A program made the position numbers and the translations under genes. Positions 1 to 11,257 of a stretch of DNA of 64,000 bases are shown here, in pieces (the first letter of the stretch is position 1; each line of letters starts with the position of its first letter). The DNA is taken from contig NC_133955.1 in assembly GCF_031877795.1 (NCBI RefSeq), positions 3,038,001 through 3,102,000 of the forward strand. The letters are read 5' to 3'. This DNA comes from Strix aluco. Lineage: Eukaryota; Chordata; Aves; Strigiformes; Strigidae. The notes beneath the pieces were generated by a model that saw nothing but the letters and a program-made list of their open reading frames with translations, was not told where the DNA came from and searched no databases.

Positions 1-1307
1 CCGGCCGCTCCATCCCCAGCCCCATCCCTTGCTCAGCGTCGGGAGTGGTGCTGCAAACACTCAGATTCCAGGCAAGAAGTTCCCAGTCTCCTTTGCCTTT
101 TAAGGAAACATCTGAGTGGGCTTGAGGGTTACAAATGCTAACAAGCGATGGCAATGCTCATTTCAGTCTATTTAGAGGAATCGGGAAGGCATTTCAGTTC
201 ATCAAAACACTGGTGATTAATCAGCCAAGTACCAGGCTGTTTTCATTAGTCTTATTTTTAAAGGTCTGACACGCTGTGTAAAAATATTCCCCTAATAATC
301 GTGCTCACAGCAAAGGGAATGGCACGGGAGGGGGTGCAGCAGCACTGGTTTCTAGGTATCCAAGGTAAATATGTCAGCGCGGCGGAGAGGAGCGAGCAGG
401 CAGGACTCAAGATGGCAATGGAGAGGGTACAGGGCTGGCGCTGGCCGCTGCAGATAGAGACAACCTGGCTGGTGGCCTGGGCTGCAGGAGAAGGAGCGCT
501 GGTTGCTGCAGGGACAGCCAGGGTTTCAAGCTCGGGGGGAAGGATGCATTTCTCTCTCTTCTTCTGCATCATCCTGCCACGCGGCACCTCTGCTGACCTC
601 CAAGAGCTGGAGCAACGTGATTCACTTCCAGCACCATCATCAGTGAGCAGAGCGTGGGCTGGTGTCACCACCCGGGGCTGGCACCTGGGGTGGAGCTGGA
701 GTGGCAGGGCAGACCGAGAGCCCGGGGATGGGTGCAAGAGCAGGCAGGGACACAAGCACGCTCCCTCCTGAGCACACACATGGCCTAGAGCAGCTTCTGA
801 GCTGGCTTTAGAGATGTCACCAATCTCCACCGAGGGACAGAGAGTCTCGTGCAGGCAGTGGAGACTGACCCTTGGTTTTAGAAACACAGATCTGATCTCT
901 GGCCTGCAAGTTTTTGCTCCTGATTCCTCCCCTTCTGCTGCTGCTGATGGAGGTGGGGGCTTGCAGAGGGCCTCCTGCAGCGGGTGCCACGACCAAGGCA
1001 GCTCTGCATTAAATGAAACAGCTTAAACACCTCTTACTCCTTGCTACCAGCCAGCACTTTCTGCAATAACTTGCAGCTCTTTGACAAGACCCTACCAGTG
1101 CGTCCCAAATTTGCTGGACACACGTGATCTCGCAAACGCTGCCCGTGGTGGCAGTAACACCCGTGGCCGATCACTGCACATCTGTTGCCTTCCCATTTTC
1201 CCCTGCCTGGGGGCACGGCTGGCTCCTTTTCCCTCGGCTCCTTTTTCTGGCTCCAGCGCCCTCCTTCCACACACTTGCCCCACACCACAGCACCTGGACA
1301 TGTGGCA
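1..1307. other. LMOD1 intron 1, unannotated part
   Basis: No coding exon, RNA gene or named repeat was recognised here. It is taken as intron 1 of LMOD1 because the first LMOD1 exon in the window begins at 8749 with a splice acceptor, and the conserved leiomodin N-terminus is not encoded between here and there. Confidence 0.5.
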
Positions 1308-2003
1308 ACATGAGCTGCCAGTCAGAGGACCTGGGGGTGTTGATTGACAGCCGGATGAACAGGAGCCAGCAGTGTGCCCAGGTGGCCAAGAAGGCCAATG
1401 GCATCCTGGCTTGTATCAGCACCAGCGTGGCCAGCAGGGACAGGGAAGGGATCTTACCCCTGTGCTCGGCACTGGTGAGGCCGCCCCTCGATGAGTGGGT
1501 TCAGTTTTGGGCCCCTCACTCCAAAAAGGCCATTGAATGACTCGAGCGTGTCCAGAGAAGGGCAACGGAGCTGGTGCAGGGTCTGGAGCACAGGTCTGAT
1601 GGGGAGCGGCTGAGGGAACTGGGGGGGTTTGGTCTGGAGAAGAGGAGGCTGAGGGGAGACCTCATGGCCCTCTGCAACTCCCTGAAAGGAGGGTGCAGAG
1701 AGGGGGGAGGAGTCTCTTGAGCCAAGGAACCAGCGCCAGGACAAGAGGGAATGGCCTCAAGCTGCGCCAGGGCAGGGTCAGACTGGCTCTTAGGAAGGAT
1801 TTCTTTGCAGAAGGGGTTGTTGGGCGTTGGAATGGGCTGCCCAGGGCAGGGGGGGTGTCCCCATCCCTGGAGGGGTTGAAGAGTCGGGTTGACCCAGCGC
1901 TGAGGGATCTGGTGGAGTTGGGAACGGTCAGGGTGAGGTTCATGGTGGGGCTGGAGGAGCTTCAAGGGCTTTTCCAACGTAGACAATTCTGTGATTCTGT
2001 GAC
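1308..2003 (+). mobile_element. CR1 LINE, 3' fragment
   Basis: This is the C-terminal part of CR1 ORF2 plus the 3' UTR. The reading [20 protein letters not shown] and the later [17 protein letters not shown] are typical of the reverse transcriptase-endonuclease protein tail. The copy ends at about 2003 in the direct repeat ATTCTGTGATTCTGTGA, the hallmark CR1 terminus. The frame is not open throughout, so this is a dead 5'-truncated copy. Its last 250 bp are almost identical to the copies near 4966, 60840 and 63880, which points to a young subfamily. Confidence 0.93.
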
Positions 2004-3828
2004 ACACCCGTGGATGGAAGCTTTAATGAGAACAGCACTAACAATGCGATAACGAGACATTCCCAGCACTTGCCACAGGAGCTTTGCTAAGCAGGGATTT
2101 GCAATGCATCTTATCTTGCTCTGGTTTCATCTTGTTTGGAGAAATCCGTTGCCTTCTCTGAGCGTGGGAGATGTTGCAGGTCCTTCTCTCCAGGGTTTTC
2201 CTCCCTTTCTCCGAGATCTGCTCATTTCTGATCAAAGTTTTTGCTCTGCTTGGTCTGGGATGGCCCAGGGAGCTTAGGGGAGACTCAGAACTCCCCACAG
2301 TCAAGTGTGAGCTCGGGCTGGGAAGGAGAAGGCTTTTTGGAGCAGTTGATGTGGAGATGAGGCTGATGGCTCCGACTCAACGAGTGCTCAGCCTGTGGAC
2401 ACGAGAGAGCTGCAGAGCCCTGGAGGGGGCAACTGTCTCTTCTCGCAGAAACATGCAAGAAACCTTCAACCTGGGACATCCCCAAACACCTTTGAGAGGC
2501 ACCGTTGGGCACGGGTGTGGGGGGAGAGTGAGGCAGCAGAGTCCTCATCCCACACTCCTCCTGCCCAGTCTCCTGCCAGGGCAGGCGTGGCTCTTCCTTC
2601 ACCGAGATGCTTCAGGATGTCACTGAGCATCCTTGCTCCATCCCAGCCTTGGGGACAGAGCACGTCTTGGTGAAAAGGGCCACCGGCTCAGTGCCAGAGG
2701 AGGTGGCATCACCTGCTCCCTGCATCCCCCAGGACAGGGGGGTGCTGGCATGGGGGCACCTCTGGGAGCCCCATCCCTGGTCCTTGGGGTTTGCAGCAGC
2801 AAGGGGCTGTGTGGACGCACGGATGGGCTCTGTAGGGGTCTGGCATATGCCTTTCTGTCTCCTGTTTAGGTCTGCGCAGGGGAGCCAAGAAATCTCTTAA
2901 CTAAATAAACAGCTCTCTCGTCCCAGATGGCATCTGTTTATACGCCAGGTACAAACAGTCCTGACAGCTGGCCCGCTCACAGCCAGGCCAGTTCTTTCCA
3001 CAAAAAAGCAGTCCCCAAGGGCCAGCAGTGCTGCGCGCTGGGAAGGCAGAGCCACGCTCTGCCCCTGCACGGACACCATGGGGACCTGGGCTGGGGAAGA
3101 CACTGTGGCCAGGGCATCGTCTGGAGGAGGAGGCCAGCCCTGACTGCAGACCAGGGTGTCTGGACTCTGATTTGGGGGTTCAAGGCACTGGGTGATGCCA
3201 CAGTTCTGGCCTAGCCCTGAGAAGGTCCAGGGAGCTCATAAAGGCATCACAGCTGCATCTCTCAGAGGCATCTTTCTTCCTCCTTTCCCTGAAGTCCTAA
3301 AGTCCCCCTGGCAAAGACAACATTCTCTCTGCCACCCCTCATCTTGGTGCTTCCTCCTCCTCCTGCAATCAGCATCACTGTGGTCAAGCTGAGGACGCCC
3401 AGCTTAATCCTGCAGCTGTTAGATCTGAGCCTGACCTAACCACGGCTCTGCGGCTGGGCTGCCAGCTAGCAGTGTCTCAGCATGTCACCCTCTGCTCATC
3501 TCCAGACAGAAGCCCCATGGTGCTGACTGGAACACAGAGCTGAGCCGTGCTGCCAAAACCAGGCACCCAGGAAAAGCCAGGCCAGCCATGAGGCTGCGGA
3601 GCGAGGAGAAGGAGATTTAAACTGCCAAACCCCGATGCAGACTTTATGGTAGGATCCTCCTCTGTGCAACAAACTTCGTTCCAATGTCAGGGCTCCATCT
3701 GTCTTCAGTTATCTGCTCATAGCTCTGGCTCCTCTGTTGGGAGTGGAGGTGCCTCATATCTGATGTTCGGGGAGATGAATCCTGCCCTGGTGCCCTGCTC
3801 TTACTGCACTGCTATGACAAAGTCTTGG
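2004..3828. other. LMOD1 intron 1, unannotated part
   Basis: Moderately GC-rich unique sequence. I see no gene, tandem repeat or recognised mobile element in it. Confidence 0.45.
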
Positions 3829-4680
3829 TCACAGAATCCCAGAATCATTCAGGTTGGAAAAGCCCCTCGGGATCATCAAGTCCAACCCTCAGCCCGACTC
3901 TACACAGTTCTCCCCTACCCCACATCCCCCCACAGCTCATCCAAACGGCCCTTAAACACACCCAGGGATGGGGACTCCACCCCCTCCCTGGGCAGCCTAT
4001 TCCACTCTCTGACCACTCTTGCTGGGAAACATTTGTTCCTCATGTCCAGTCTGAACCTCCCCTGTTGCAGTTTCAAGCCGTTCCCTCTTGTTCTGTCACT
4101 AATTCCCTGGGAGAAGAGACCAGCACCAACCTCTCCACAACGTCCTTTCAGGGAGCTGTAGAGAGTGATGAGTCTCCCCTCACCTTCTCCTCCTCACACT
4201 GAACAGTCCCAGCTCCTTCAATGGCTCCTCACAGGATTTATTCTCCAGGCCCTTCCCCAGCCTCGTTGCCCTCCTCTGCCCTCGCTCCAGCCCCTCGAGA
4301 TCTCTCTCGTATTGAGGTGCCCAAAACTGGACACAACCCTCCAGGTGTGGCCTCACCAGTGCAGAGCACAGGGGGACTGTCACCTCCCTGCTTCTGCTGG
4401 TCACACTATTTCTAACACAAGCCAGGATGCCGTTGGCTTTCTTGGCCACCTGGGCACACTGCTGGCTCCTGTTCAGCTGCTCGTCAATGAGAACCCCCAG
4501 ATCCTTCTCTTCCACACAGCTCCAGCCACACCTCCCCGAGCCTGTAGCCATGCAGGGGGTTGTTGTGGCCCAAGTGCAGGACCTGGCGCTTGGCCTTGTT
4601 GAAGCTCATCCTGTTAACGTTGGCCACTGACCCAACCTATCCAAGTCTCTCTGTATGCAGGTCCTGTGCCTGCATCTCTC
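3829..4680 (-). mobile_element. CR1 LINE, 3' fragment, antisense
   Basis: Read on the minus strand this gives the CR1 ORF2 tail, including [20 protein letters not shown] and [20 protein letters not shown], and further upstream the motif [15 protein letters not shown]. It ends at the low-coordinate side in the CR1 terminal repeat (plus strand CACAGAATCCCAGAATCA). It is more diverged from the young copies in this window than they are from one another, so it belongs to an older subfamily. About 850 bp survive and the 5' end is truncated. Confidence 0.92.
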
Positions 4681-4819
4681 CAGACACACCAGGAAGCAAA
4701 TATGGTGCCATAAGGAAACCAACAGGCTGGAAGGCTGACCCCAAAGCTGGGATCAAAGGCTTTGGTTGCAGAAGCAGAACGTGTCATAACGATGCTGAGG
4801 GGAGACTCTTCCCAGCCCC

Positions 4820-5719
4820 ATCGGCCGTGGGTGAAGGCTGCAACCAGGCGTTTGTTGTGTCCGGCAGCTGCCAGCGCTGGCTGTGGTCAGCAGCAACGCA
4901 CAGGACAGGCTGTGCCGAGGGAATGGCCATTTATTAGGACAATTATTTATTAGGAAAAAATTAAGACAAGAGGGAATGGCCTCAAGCTGCGCCAGGGCAG
5001 GGTCAGACTGGCTCTTAGGAAGGATTTCTTTGCAGAAGGGGTTGTTGGGCGTTGGAATGGGCTGCCCAGGGCAGGGGGGGAGTCCCCATCCCTGGAGGGG
5101 TTGAAGAGTCGGGTTGACCCAGCGCTGAGGGATCTGGTGGAGTTGGGAACGGTCGGGGTGAGGTTCATGGTTGGGCTGGAGGAGCTTCAAGGGCTTTTCC
5201 AACCCAGATGATTCTGGGATTCTGTGAGGGTGAGGGTCCGGTGCCTGACAAAAGTACCAAAAATCACGTGAAAAGGGGGTTTGACTGACCAGAGGCAGAT
5301 GATCAAATGGCCCTAAAGCATGAAGGGAAAGAGGAAAATCCTTTGCTGCCAGAGGCAGTTTGTAAGGAAGGCGCCATCAAGCCTTGGGGTTGCATCCCTC
5401 TGCGTGCAGGGAGGATGTTGTCATTGCCTGAAGGTCGGACAAAAGCCGGTCTAAGCTCTCCCTGCACATCAAGGTCCCACAAACACAAGAGTGGCATCGT
5501 GATAAGCATAAAAACAAAGGCAAAAATTGCTCTTGAAGAGTGAATATACAAGGGGGCAGACAAACTGAAAGTGCTGGTGCCTGCCAGCCCACTAAGGTGT
5601 GAGCGGGGGTCTTGGCTGGATCGGAGATAAAAGAAGAAACTCAGGAGGCCCAGGGCACTGCTGCATGACGTCTTGTCACAGAGAGACGGGGAGACCCCGG
5701 GGGCAGGGAAGGGGGTGCC
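4820..5719. repeat. Duplicated 0.9-kb segment, copy 1
   Basis: This segment recurs at 6594-7500. Both copies start with ATCGGCCGTGGGTGAAGG and end with GGGAAGGGGGTGCC. Each contains an AT-richer leader (ATTTATTAGGACAATTATTT), a CR1 3' fragment, and about 490 bp of unique-looking sequence with only a few differences. An LTR-like element separates the copies. The pair is either a segmental duplication or the outer parts of one composite insertion. Confidence 0.88.
4966..5229 (+). mobile_element. CR1 LINE 3' end inside duplicated copy 1
   Basis: A 3'-terminal CR1 fragment beginning GACAAGAGGGAATGGCC and finishing ATTCTGGGATTCTGTGA. Nearly all of its length matches the young subfamily seen at 1738-1965 and 60840-61070. 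Compared with its duplicate at 6738, the first 85 or so bases differ at about a dozen positions, although the flanks are nearly identical. Confidence 0.9.
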
Positions 5720-5723
5720 AACT

Positions 5724-6593
5724 TGTTGCATTTAAGGTGACAAATTAATACGGGAAGAGATGAATCCCCTTATGTTCTAGCCGGAGATTAGGGCAGCTAG
5801 GGGTGGCTGGACTCATCTCTTAATAGCTGTGCCAATTATTGCCGTGGCTATAGGCCTGACACCAGATGCACGAACAGCCCGTGGGCTGTAGGTCCGGTTG
5901 CGTTCAAGAGAAGCCGTCAGGGTCACGAATAGCACGGTTTATTCTTATGCAACATCTACAGATTCTTTGTGATTGCCTGCGATAAACGCACAAGCTGCAG
6001 GTTGGCTCTAGAGCACTCCAGACACAAACGATTGCAATCACACATTTAATTCCCAGGTAATCACTCAGCGTAGCCAAGGGCACAAATCTGACTAAAGGCG
6101 TCCCTCTGGGGCGGGTGAGGAGCACAAACCCGTCGATCTGTCACTCCAGTTTAATACTGGATTATCATCCCTTTGAGTTAGATACAAACTCGGGGTAGTG
6201 TTTATCGAAGCGTGAATGTGTGTGTGGGTGGGACTGTGGTCCAGCCGTTGTCTCTTGAGTAGACACAGCACATTCCTTGGTGCAAGGTGTGCTCTGCTTT
6301 TGTGGGAAAAGAGGAAGAACGAGAGATAATGTCTGCGGAGTTGTGCAAAGCATTCCTTGAGAAAAGCGGAAGAGCGGGAGATAAGTCTGTATAGTTGTGT
6401 CAAATATTCCTTGAGAAAAGCGGAAGAACGGGACCGTGCGGCCTCCACCTCGCTCCGCATTCCTCCTTGGTGCCATGGCAACGCAAATCACCGGATCTTC
6501 ACCCTGTCCTGTGTTTGTTCTGGGCACCCTGTGTTAAGGAAATGTGTGTTTTGCAGGTTTTTGAGTTGTTTTGCGTTTCCCACACTTCCAACA
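5724..6593 (-). mobile_element. LTR-like fossil (probable solo LTR of an endogenous retrovirus)
   Basis: About 870 bp bounded by TGTTG and CAACA, the short inverted TG...CA ends expected of an LTR. Read on the minus strand, a U3-like part carries about three tandem copies of a 50- to 60-bp unit with CTTTTCTCAAGGAAT (plus 6299-6435). An AATAAA signal lies at plus 5938-5943, about 215 bp before the 3' end. No gag, pol or env coding remains in it, and no clear target-site duplication was found. It lies exactly between the two 0.9-kb copies. The family is not identified. It looks old and inert. Confidence 0.6.
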
Positions 6594-7500
6594 ATCGGCC
6601 GTGGGTGAAGGCTGCAACCAGGCGTTTGTTGTGTCCGGCAGCTGCCGGCGCTGGCTGTGGTCAGCAGCAACGCACAGGACAGGCTGTGCCGAGGGAATGG
6701 CCATTTATTAGGACAATTATTTATTAGGAAAAAATTAAGACAAGAGGGAATGGCCTCAAGTTGTGCCAGGGAAGGTTTACACTGGATATTAGGAAGGATT
6801 TCTTTACAGAACGGGTAGTCAGGCGTTGGAATGGGCTGCCCAGGGCAGGGGGGGAGTCCCCATCCCTGGAGGGGTTGAAGAGTCGGGTTGACCCAGCGCT
6901 GAGGGATCTGGTGGAGTTGGGAACGGTCAGGGGGAGGTTCATGGTGGGGCTGGAGGAGCTTCAAGGGCTTTTCCAACCCAGATGATTCTGGGATTCTGGG
7001 ATTCTGTGAGGGTGAGGGTCAGTGCCTGACAAAAGTACCAAAAATCACGTGAAAAGGGGGTTCGACTGACCAGAGGCAGATGATCAAATGGCCCTAAAGC
7101 ATGAAGGGAAAGAGGAAAATCCTTTGCTGCCAGAGGCAGTTTGTAAGGAAGGCGCCATCAAGCCTTGGGGTTGCATCCCTCTGCGTGCAGGGAGGATGTT
7201 GTCATTGCCTGAAGGTCGGACAAAAGCCGGTCTAAGCTCTTCCTGCACATCAAGGTCCCACAAACACAAGAGTGGCATCGTGATAAGCATAAAAACAAAG
7301 GCAAAAATTGCTCTTGAAGAGTGAATATGCAAGGGGGCAGACAAACTGAAAGCGCTGGTGCCTGCCAGCCCACTAAGGTGTGAGCGGGGGTCTTGGCTGG
7401 ATCGGAGATAAAAGAAGAAACTCAGGAGGCCCAGGGCACTGCTGCATGACGTCTTGTCACAGAGAGACGGGGAGACCCCGGGGGCAGGGAAGGGGGTGCC
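6594..7500. repeat. Duplicated 0.9-kb segment, copy 2
   Basis: Second copy of the segment at 4820-5719, in the same orientation and starting directly at the end of the LTR-like element. The part after the CR1 fragment (7010-7500) differs from copy 1 by only a few substitutions over about 490 bp, which suggests a fairly recent duplication or sequence homogenisation. Confidence 0.88.
6738..7011 (+). mobile_element. CR1 LINE 3' end inside duplicated copy 2
   Basis: Counterpart of the CR1 fragment at 4966. Its 5' third reads like an older CR1 consensus (GGTTTACACTGGATATTAGG, GGGTAGTCAGGCG), whereas the remainder matches the young subfamily. It ends in three terminal 8-mers rather than two. Confidence 0.88.
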
Positions 7501-8748
7501 CGCTGCAGTGTCACTGCTTTGCCCAAGACACGCAGCAAAATCTACCTCCTTCCCCAAGACCCCCCCAGTGAAGCTCTTCCCTCCTGTGATGCCTTTGGAC
7601 ACTGGGAGCAGATGTGCTGGGAAAACCTCACACATCACAACGCGATAAACGCCGTGTCCCCATTTCCTTGGTTTTCTGCTGCGAGCTCAAAAATGCAAAC
7701 TCATGTTAAAAGGAGGCTCGTTTCAGAGAGCCCTGAGTCGGGTGTGACTGCTGGATCAGCAGTGTCACCTGTGTCACTTGCACACGCATCCAGGCCAGCG
7801 TGGGAAGTGTTTGGTGACTGGGAAAACTGCAGAGCATCCAGCTAGAAACCATCTCAGAAAGCTGGGAGAACACCTGGGGTTCACAGAGGTACAGGCACTA
7901 GATCCTTCCCTGGTTAAAAAGGTGATTAAAAAGAGGATAAAAAGTAATGGTTAAAAAGAGGGTAACTGGTAGGAGGTATGGTAGGAAGGGGTCAGACAGC
8001 GCAGCCTGCTGAGGGAGGTGCATCCTGCAGCTTATCATGTTATGGTCTGTTCACTGGGGATGAGGGCGGGCATCCGCCAGACCTCTGGAGCCCACTGGGA
8101 AGGGACTGGAGGCAGGAGGAGAGCAGAGATGCCTTGGAGAGCTGCAGCGGGACCTCGTCACGCCCGGGTTCTGCAGGGTCCGTCTACACTCGGCGCGCTC
8201 GGATGCTGAACCCTTCCCTGGACCCGGCACCTCGGCTGGGTTAAACTTTCCTCTTCCAAAGCCCAGCCCCAGGCTGCAGCGTGTGAACACACGGTGGTAA
8301 ATCACTCAGGTGAGATGGAGGATACTCTGGCCCGTATTCAGGGCTAAACCATCACGATTTGGAGCAGGTCGCTTACCCCCCTAAAGAGTCCTGGCCACGA
8401 GTCTGTCCCCTGCCACAGCACAGACCCGGCGCTAGCTGTCCGCGGGGTCCCCCATGGCACCTCCCTGTTGCCTCCCGGGGACCCCATGTGATGCTCTCAC
8501 CAGGTTTCTACCGTAAGTGCCTGGTTTAGCGCAGCTCATCCCTCACAGGTGTAGTCTAAGAGCTTCCTGAGACCGGCCTGTCCTGCGTCCCCCTGCGCAT
8601 CTTCCCCGGCTGCGGTGCTGCCCCGCGGGGCCCTGTGGTTGCTCCTGTGTGACAGAGGTGCAGAGTTGGTGACAATGAGACTGGGGTGGCGAGTCTGGAG
8701 GTCGGAGGCATCTGTCTCTGTAACACCTCGATGTTTTTCTCTTGTTAG
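7501..8748. other. Distal LMOD1 intron 1
   Basis: Intronic sequence leading to the acceptor CTTGTTAG at 8748. A short imperfect repeat of GGTTAAAAAGAGG-type units lies at about 7911-7970. Nothing else was recognised. Confidence 0.5.
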
Positions 8749-11257
8749 GAAAGCAGATTGAGTGAGAAGAATAAGGGAGCCAAGAATGAAGAAGAAAAGG
8801 GAAAGGAAGCTCCTTCCAAAGACCTGGCCCGGAAACGAGATACAAAAGTGGGGAAAGACTCTAAAAAGGAAGACAGTGTGCAGAAAACAGACCCAAAAGT
8901 TAAAGCTGAGGCTGAAACCAAGACCAAAGAGGAGAAGGCTATCAACGATAAAGTCAAGGCCATGGAGAAAAAGCTGATGGGAAAGGACAAAAAGGAGGAT
9001 GAGAAAGGTTCAGTGTTGAAGAAGGACACAGGGAAGGACAAAAAGGAGGAAGAGAAGGGGTCAGCATTAAAGAAGGACACAGGGAAGGATAAAAAGGAGG
9101 AAGAAAAGGGCTCAGCTTTGAAGAAGGATGCAGGGAAGGATAAAAAGGAAGAAGAGAAGGGCTCAGCTTTAAAGAAGGATGCAGGGAAGGATAAAAAGGA
9201 AGACGAGAAGGGCTCAGCTTTAAAGAAGGATGCAGGGAAGGATAAAAAGGAAGAAGAAAAGGGTTCAGCATTGAAGAAGGGCCCAGGGAAGGAGAAAAAG
9301 GAGGAAGAGAAGAGTTTGGGATCAAAGAAAGAGGCAGAAAAAGACACAAAAGGTGAAGATAAGAAAGAAAAAGACAAAAAAGAAGAGGAAAAGGGTTCAG
9401 CTTTGAAAAAATCAAAGGCAGACGAGAAGGAGAAATCCCAGCCAGAGGCAGAAAAGGCAGCGGAGGAGAAACAGGAGGCCAAGGCAGCAGCCGAGAGCAG
9501 CCCCTCCAAGCCCACCACCGGCAGCTCCTCAGATCAGGCCAAGGATGACGAAGCCTCCAGCATTTTCGATGAGCTCATCGAGAAGGTGAAGAACAATGAC
9601 GCCGAGGTCACCGAAGTGAACGTGAACAACTCGGACTGCATCAACAACGAGACCCTGGTGCGCTTCACCGAGGCCCTGGAGTTCAACACCGTGGTCAAGC
9701 TGTTCGCCTTGGCCAACACCCGTGCCGACGACCACGTGGCCTTCGCCATCGCCATCATGCTGAAGTCCAACAAGGTGCTGACGAGCATCAACCTGGACTC
9801 CAACCACATCACGGGCAAGGGCATCCTGGCCATTTTCCGGGCGCTGCTGCAGAACAACACGCTGACGGAACTGCGTTTCCACAACCAGCGGCACATCTGC
9901 GGGGGGAAGACGGAGATGGAGATCGCCAAGCTCCTGAAGGAAAACACCACGCTCCTGAAGCTGGGCTACCACTTCGAGCTGGCCGGACCACGCATGACAG
10001 TCACCAACCTGCTGAGCCGAAACATGGACAAACAGAGGCAGAAACGCCTCCAGGAGCAGAAACTGGCACAGGAGCGTGGGGAGAAGAAAGACCTCCTGGA
10101 GGTGCCCAAGCCCGGAGCCCTGCCGAAGGGGTCCCCCAAGCCATCCCCACAGCCGTCCCCCAAGGCTTCCCCCAAAAGTTCTCCTAAGAAAGGGGGGGCA
10201 CCCGCCGCGCCGCCGCCGCCTCCTCCTCCGCTCGCCCCACCGCTGATCAACGAGAACCTGAGGAACTCGCTCTCGCCGGCCACGCAGAGGAAGCTGGGAG
10301 ACCGGGCGCTGCCGGTCCAGGAGAAGAACTCACGGGACCAGCTCCTGGCGGCCATCCGCTCCAGCAACCTCAAACAGCTCAAGAAGGCAAGTGCAGGGCT
10401 GTGGTGGGGGTCACCCCGGGGTTAGTCTGTGGGCTGAGATTTGAGGTCACGTCTGTTGTCACTTGGGTAGTGGAGAGGGGAGGGCTGTCCTTCTCCGGTG
10501 TGGGGTGTCCGTGGCGCCAAACCCTGCGCAGAGCATGTGGCAGGGGCAGATCCATCCCTTTGCTGAGCACGTGGGGTGGGCAGATCCATCCTTTTGCACC
10601 GTCCCTTGCAGAGCAGGTGGGGTCAGCAGATCCATCCCTTGGCAGAGAGCAGGAAAGGGGCAGATCCATCCCTTGGCAGAGCCCCTGGGGCGGGCAGATC
10701 CACCTCATCCCAGCAGTCAAGTTTGGCTTCAGGGTTTGGGACACAAGAAACCAGCTTTAACCAATAACCCCAGGGGATGGAAATCCAGGACCTCCCCATG
10801 CAGAAAAGGAAGAGTGCTTCGCCGCAGCGAGAGGGGCTCACACGCACCCCCATGAACCGGTGTGTCCCAGCAGGGTCCCCAAGGGCAGCGGCTCACCGAG
10901 CTCTTGCTGCCATATTGGCACGGCTGAGCCCACGGGGGTGGGAGGTAGCCCCGGGTGGCCAGAGAAGCTGCATCTCCAATGCCAGTCCCAGCACGATGCC
11001 TTGAGACATCTCCCTCGCCCCAGGTGGTTTGTGTCCCATGCGTGGGAGCGTGGGGACAACCAGCTTGGCCAAGAGGAAGGGATGTCCCTGGGGCGCTGAG
11101 CATCCCCAGCAGCAACGGAGAGAGGGGCTCAGCTCCACCACGGTGGGTCCACACAGGGCCCCCGCGTCGTTCCAGCATCCCCTGTCGCTGCTCCCCGCTC
11201 CCCCCAGTAACGGGGTGTCTTCTCCGGCAGGTGGAGGTACCGAAGCTGCTGCAGTAG
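8749..11257 (+). CDS. LMOD1: Leiomodin-1, exons 2 and 3 (exon 1 outside window)
   Basis: Smooth-muscle actin-filament nucleator of the tropomodulin family, acting in the contractile cytoskeleton. Exon 2 is 8749-10386 and exon 3 is 11231-11257, together about 554 residues. In order: a lysine/glutamate-rich linker with a 17-residue tandem repeat; the conserved leucine-rich tropomodulin-like domain starting near SIFDELIEKVKNNDAEVTEV (about 9563-10010) and including LDSNHITGKGILAIFRALLQ; a basic helix (MDKQRQKRLQEQKLAQERGE); SPKPSPQPSP repeats; a polyproline run; and a C-terminal WH2 actin-binding motif (RDQLLAAIRSSNLKQLKK) ending VEVPKLLQ. The polyproline and WH2 parts separate leiomodin from tropomodulin. 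The intron between exons 2 and 3 starts with GC instead of GT (AAG|GCAAGT) and splits the WH2 tail. The conserved leiomodin N-terminus must lie in an exon before base 1. LMOD1 rather than LMOD2 or LMOD3 is supported by the tandem repeats and the SHISA4 neighbour. Confidence 0.96.
8980..9312 (+). repeat. LMOD1: 51-bp coding tandem repeat in LMOD1
   Basis: About six copies of a 17-residue unit of the type GSALKKDAGKDKKEEEK, highly charged and probably disordered. Mammalian LMOD1 also has tandem repeats in this linker, but with a different sequence. The near-identical copies here suggest lineage-specific expansion. Confidence 0.9.

Noticed and set aside
4820-7500. The two 0.9-kb copies as the paired LTRs of one provirus
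   Set aside because: They lack TG...CA ends, each contains a CR1 fragment, and the middle has no retroviral coding sequence but itself looks like an LTR.
1-8748. LMOD1 exon 1 within the window
   Set aside because: The conserved leiomodin N-terminus (DIDSLLETLSPEEMEELE-like) is not encoded in any frame here.
8745-9518. Minus-strand Phe/Ser-rich open frame opposite LMOD1
   Set aside because: Antisense shadow of the lysine/glutamate repeat; no conservation.
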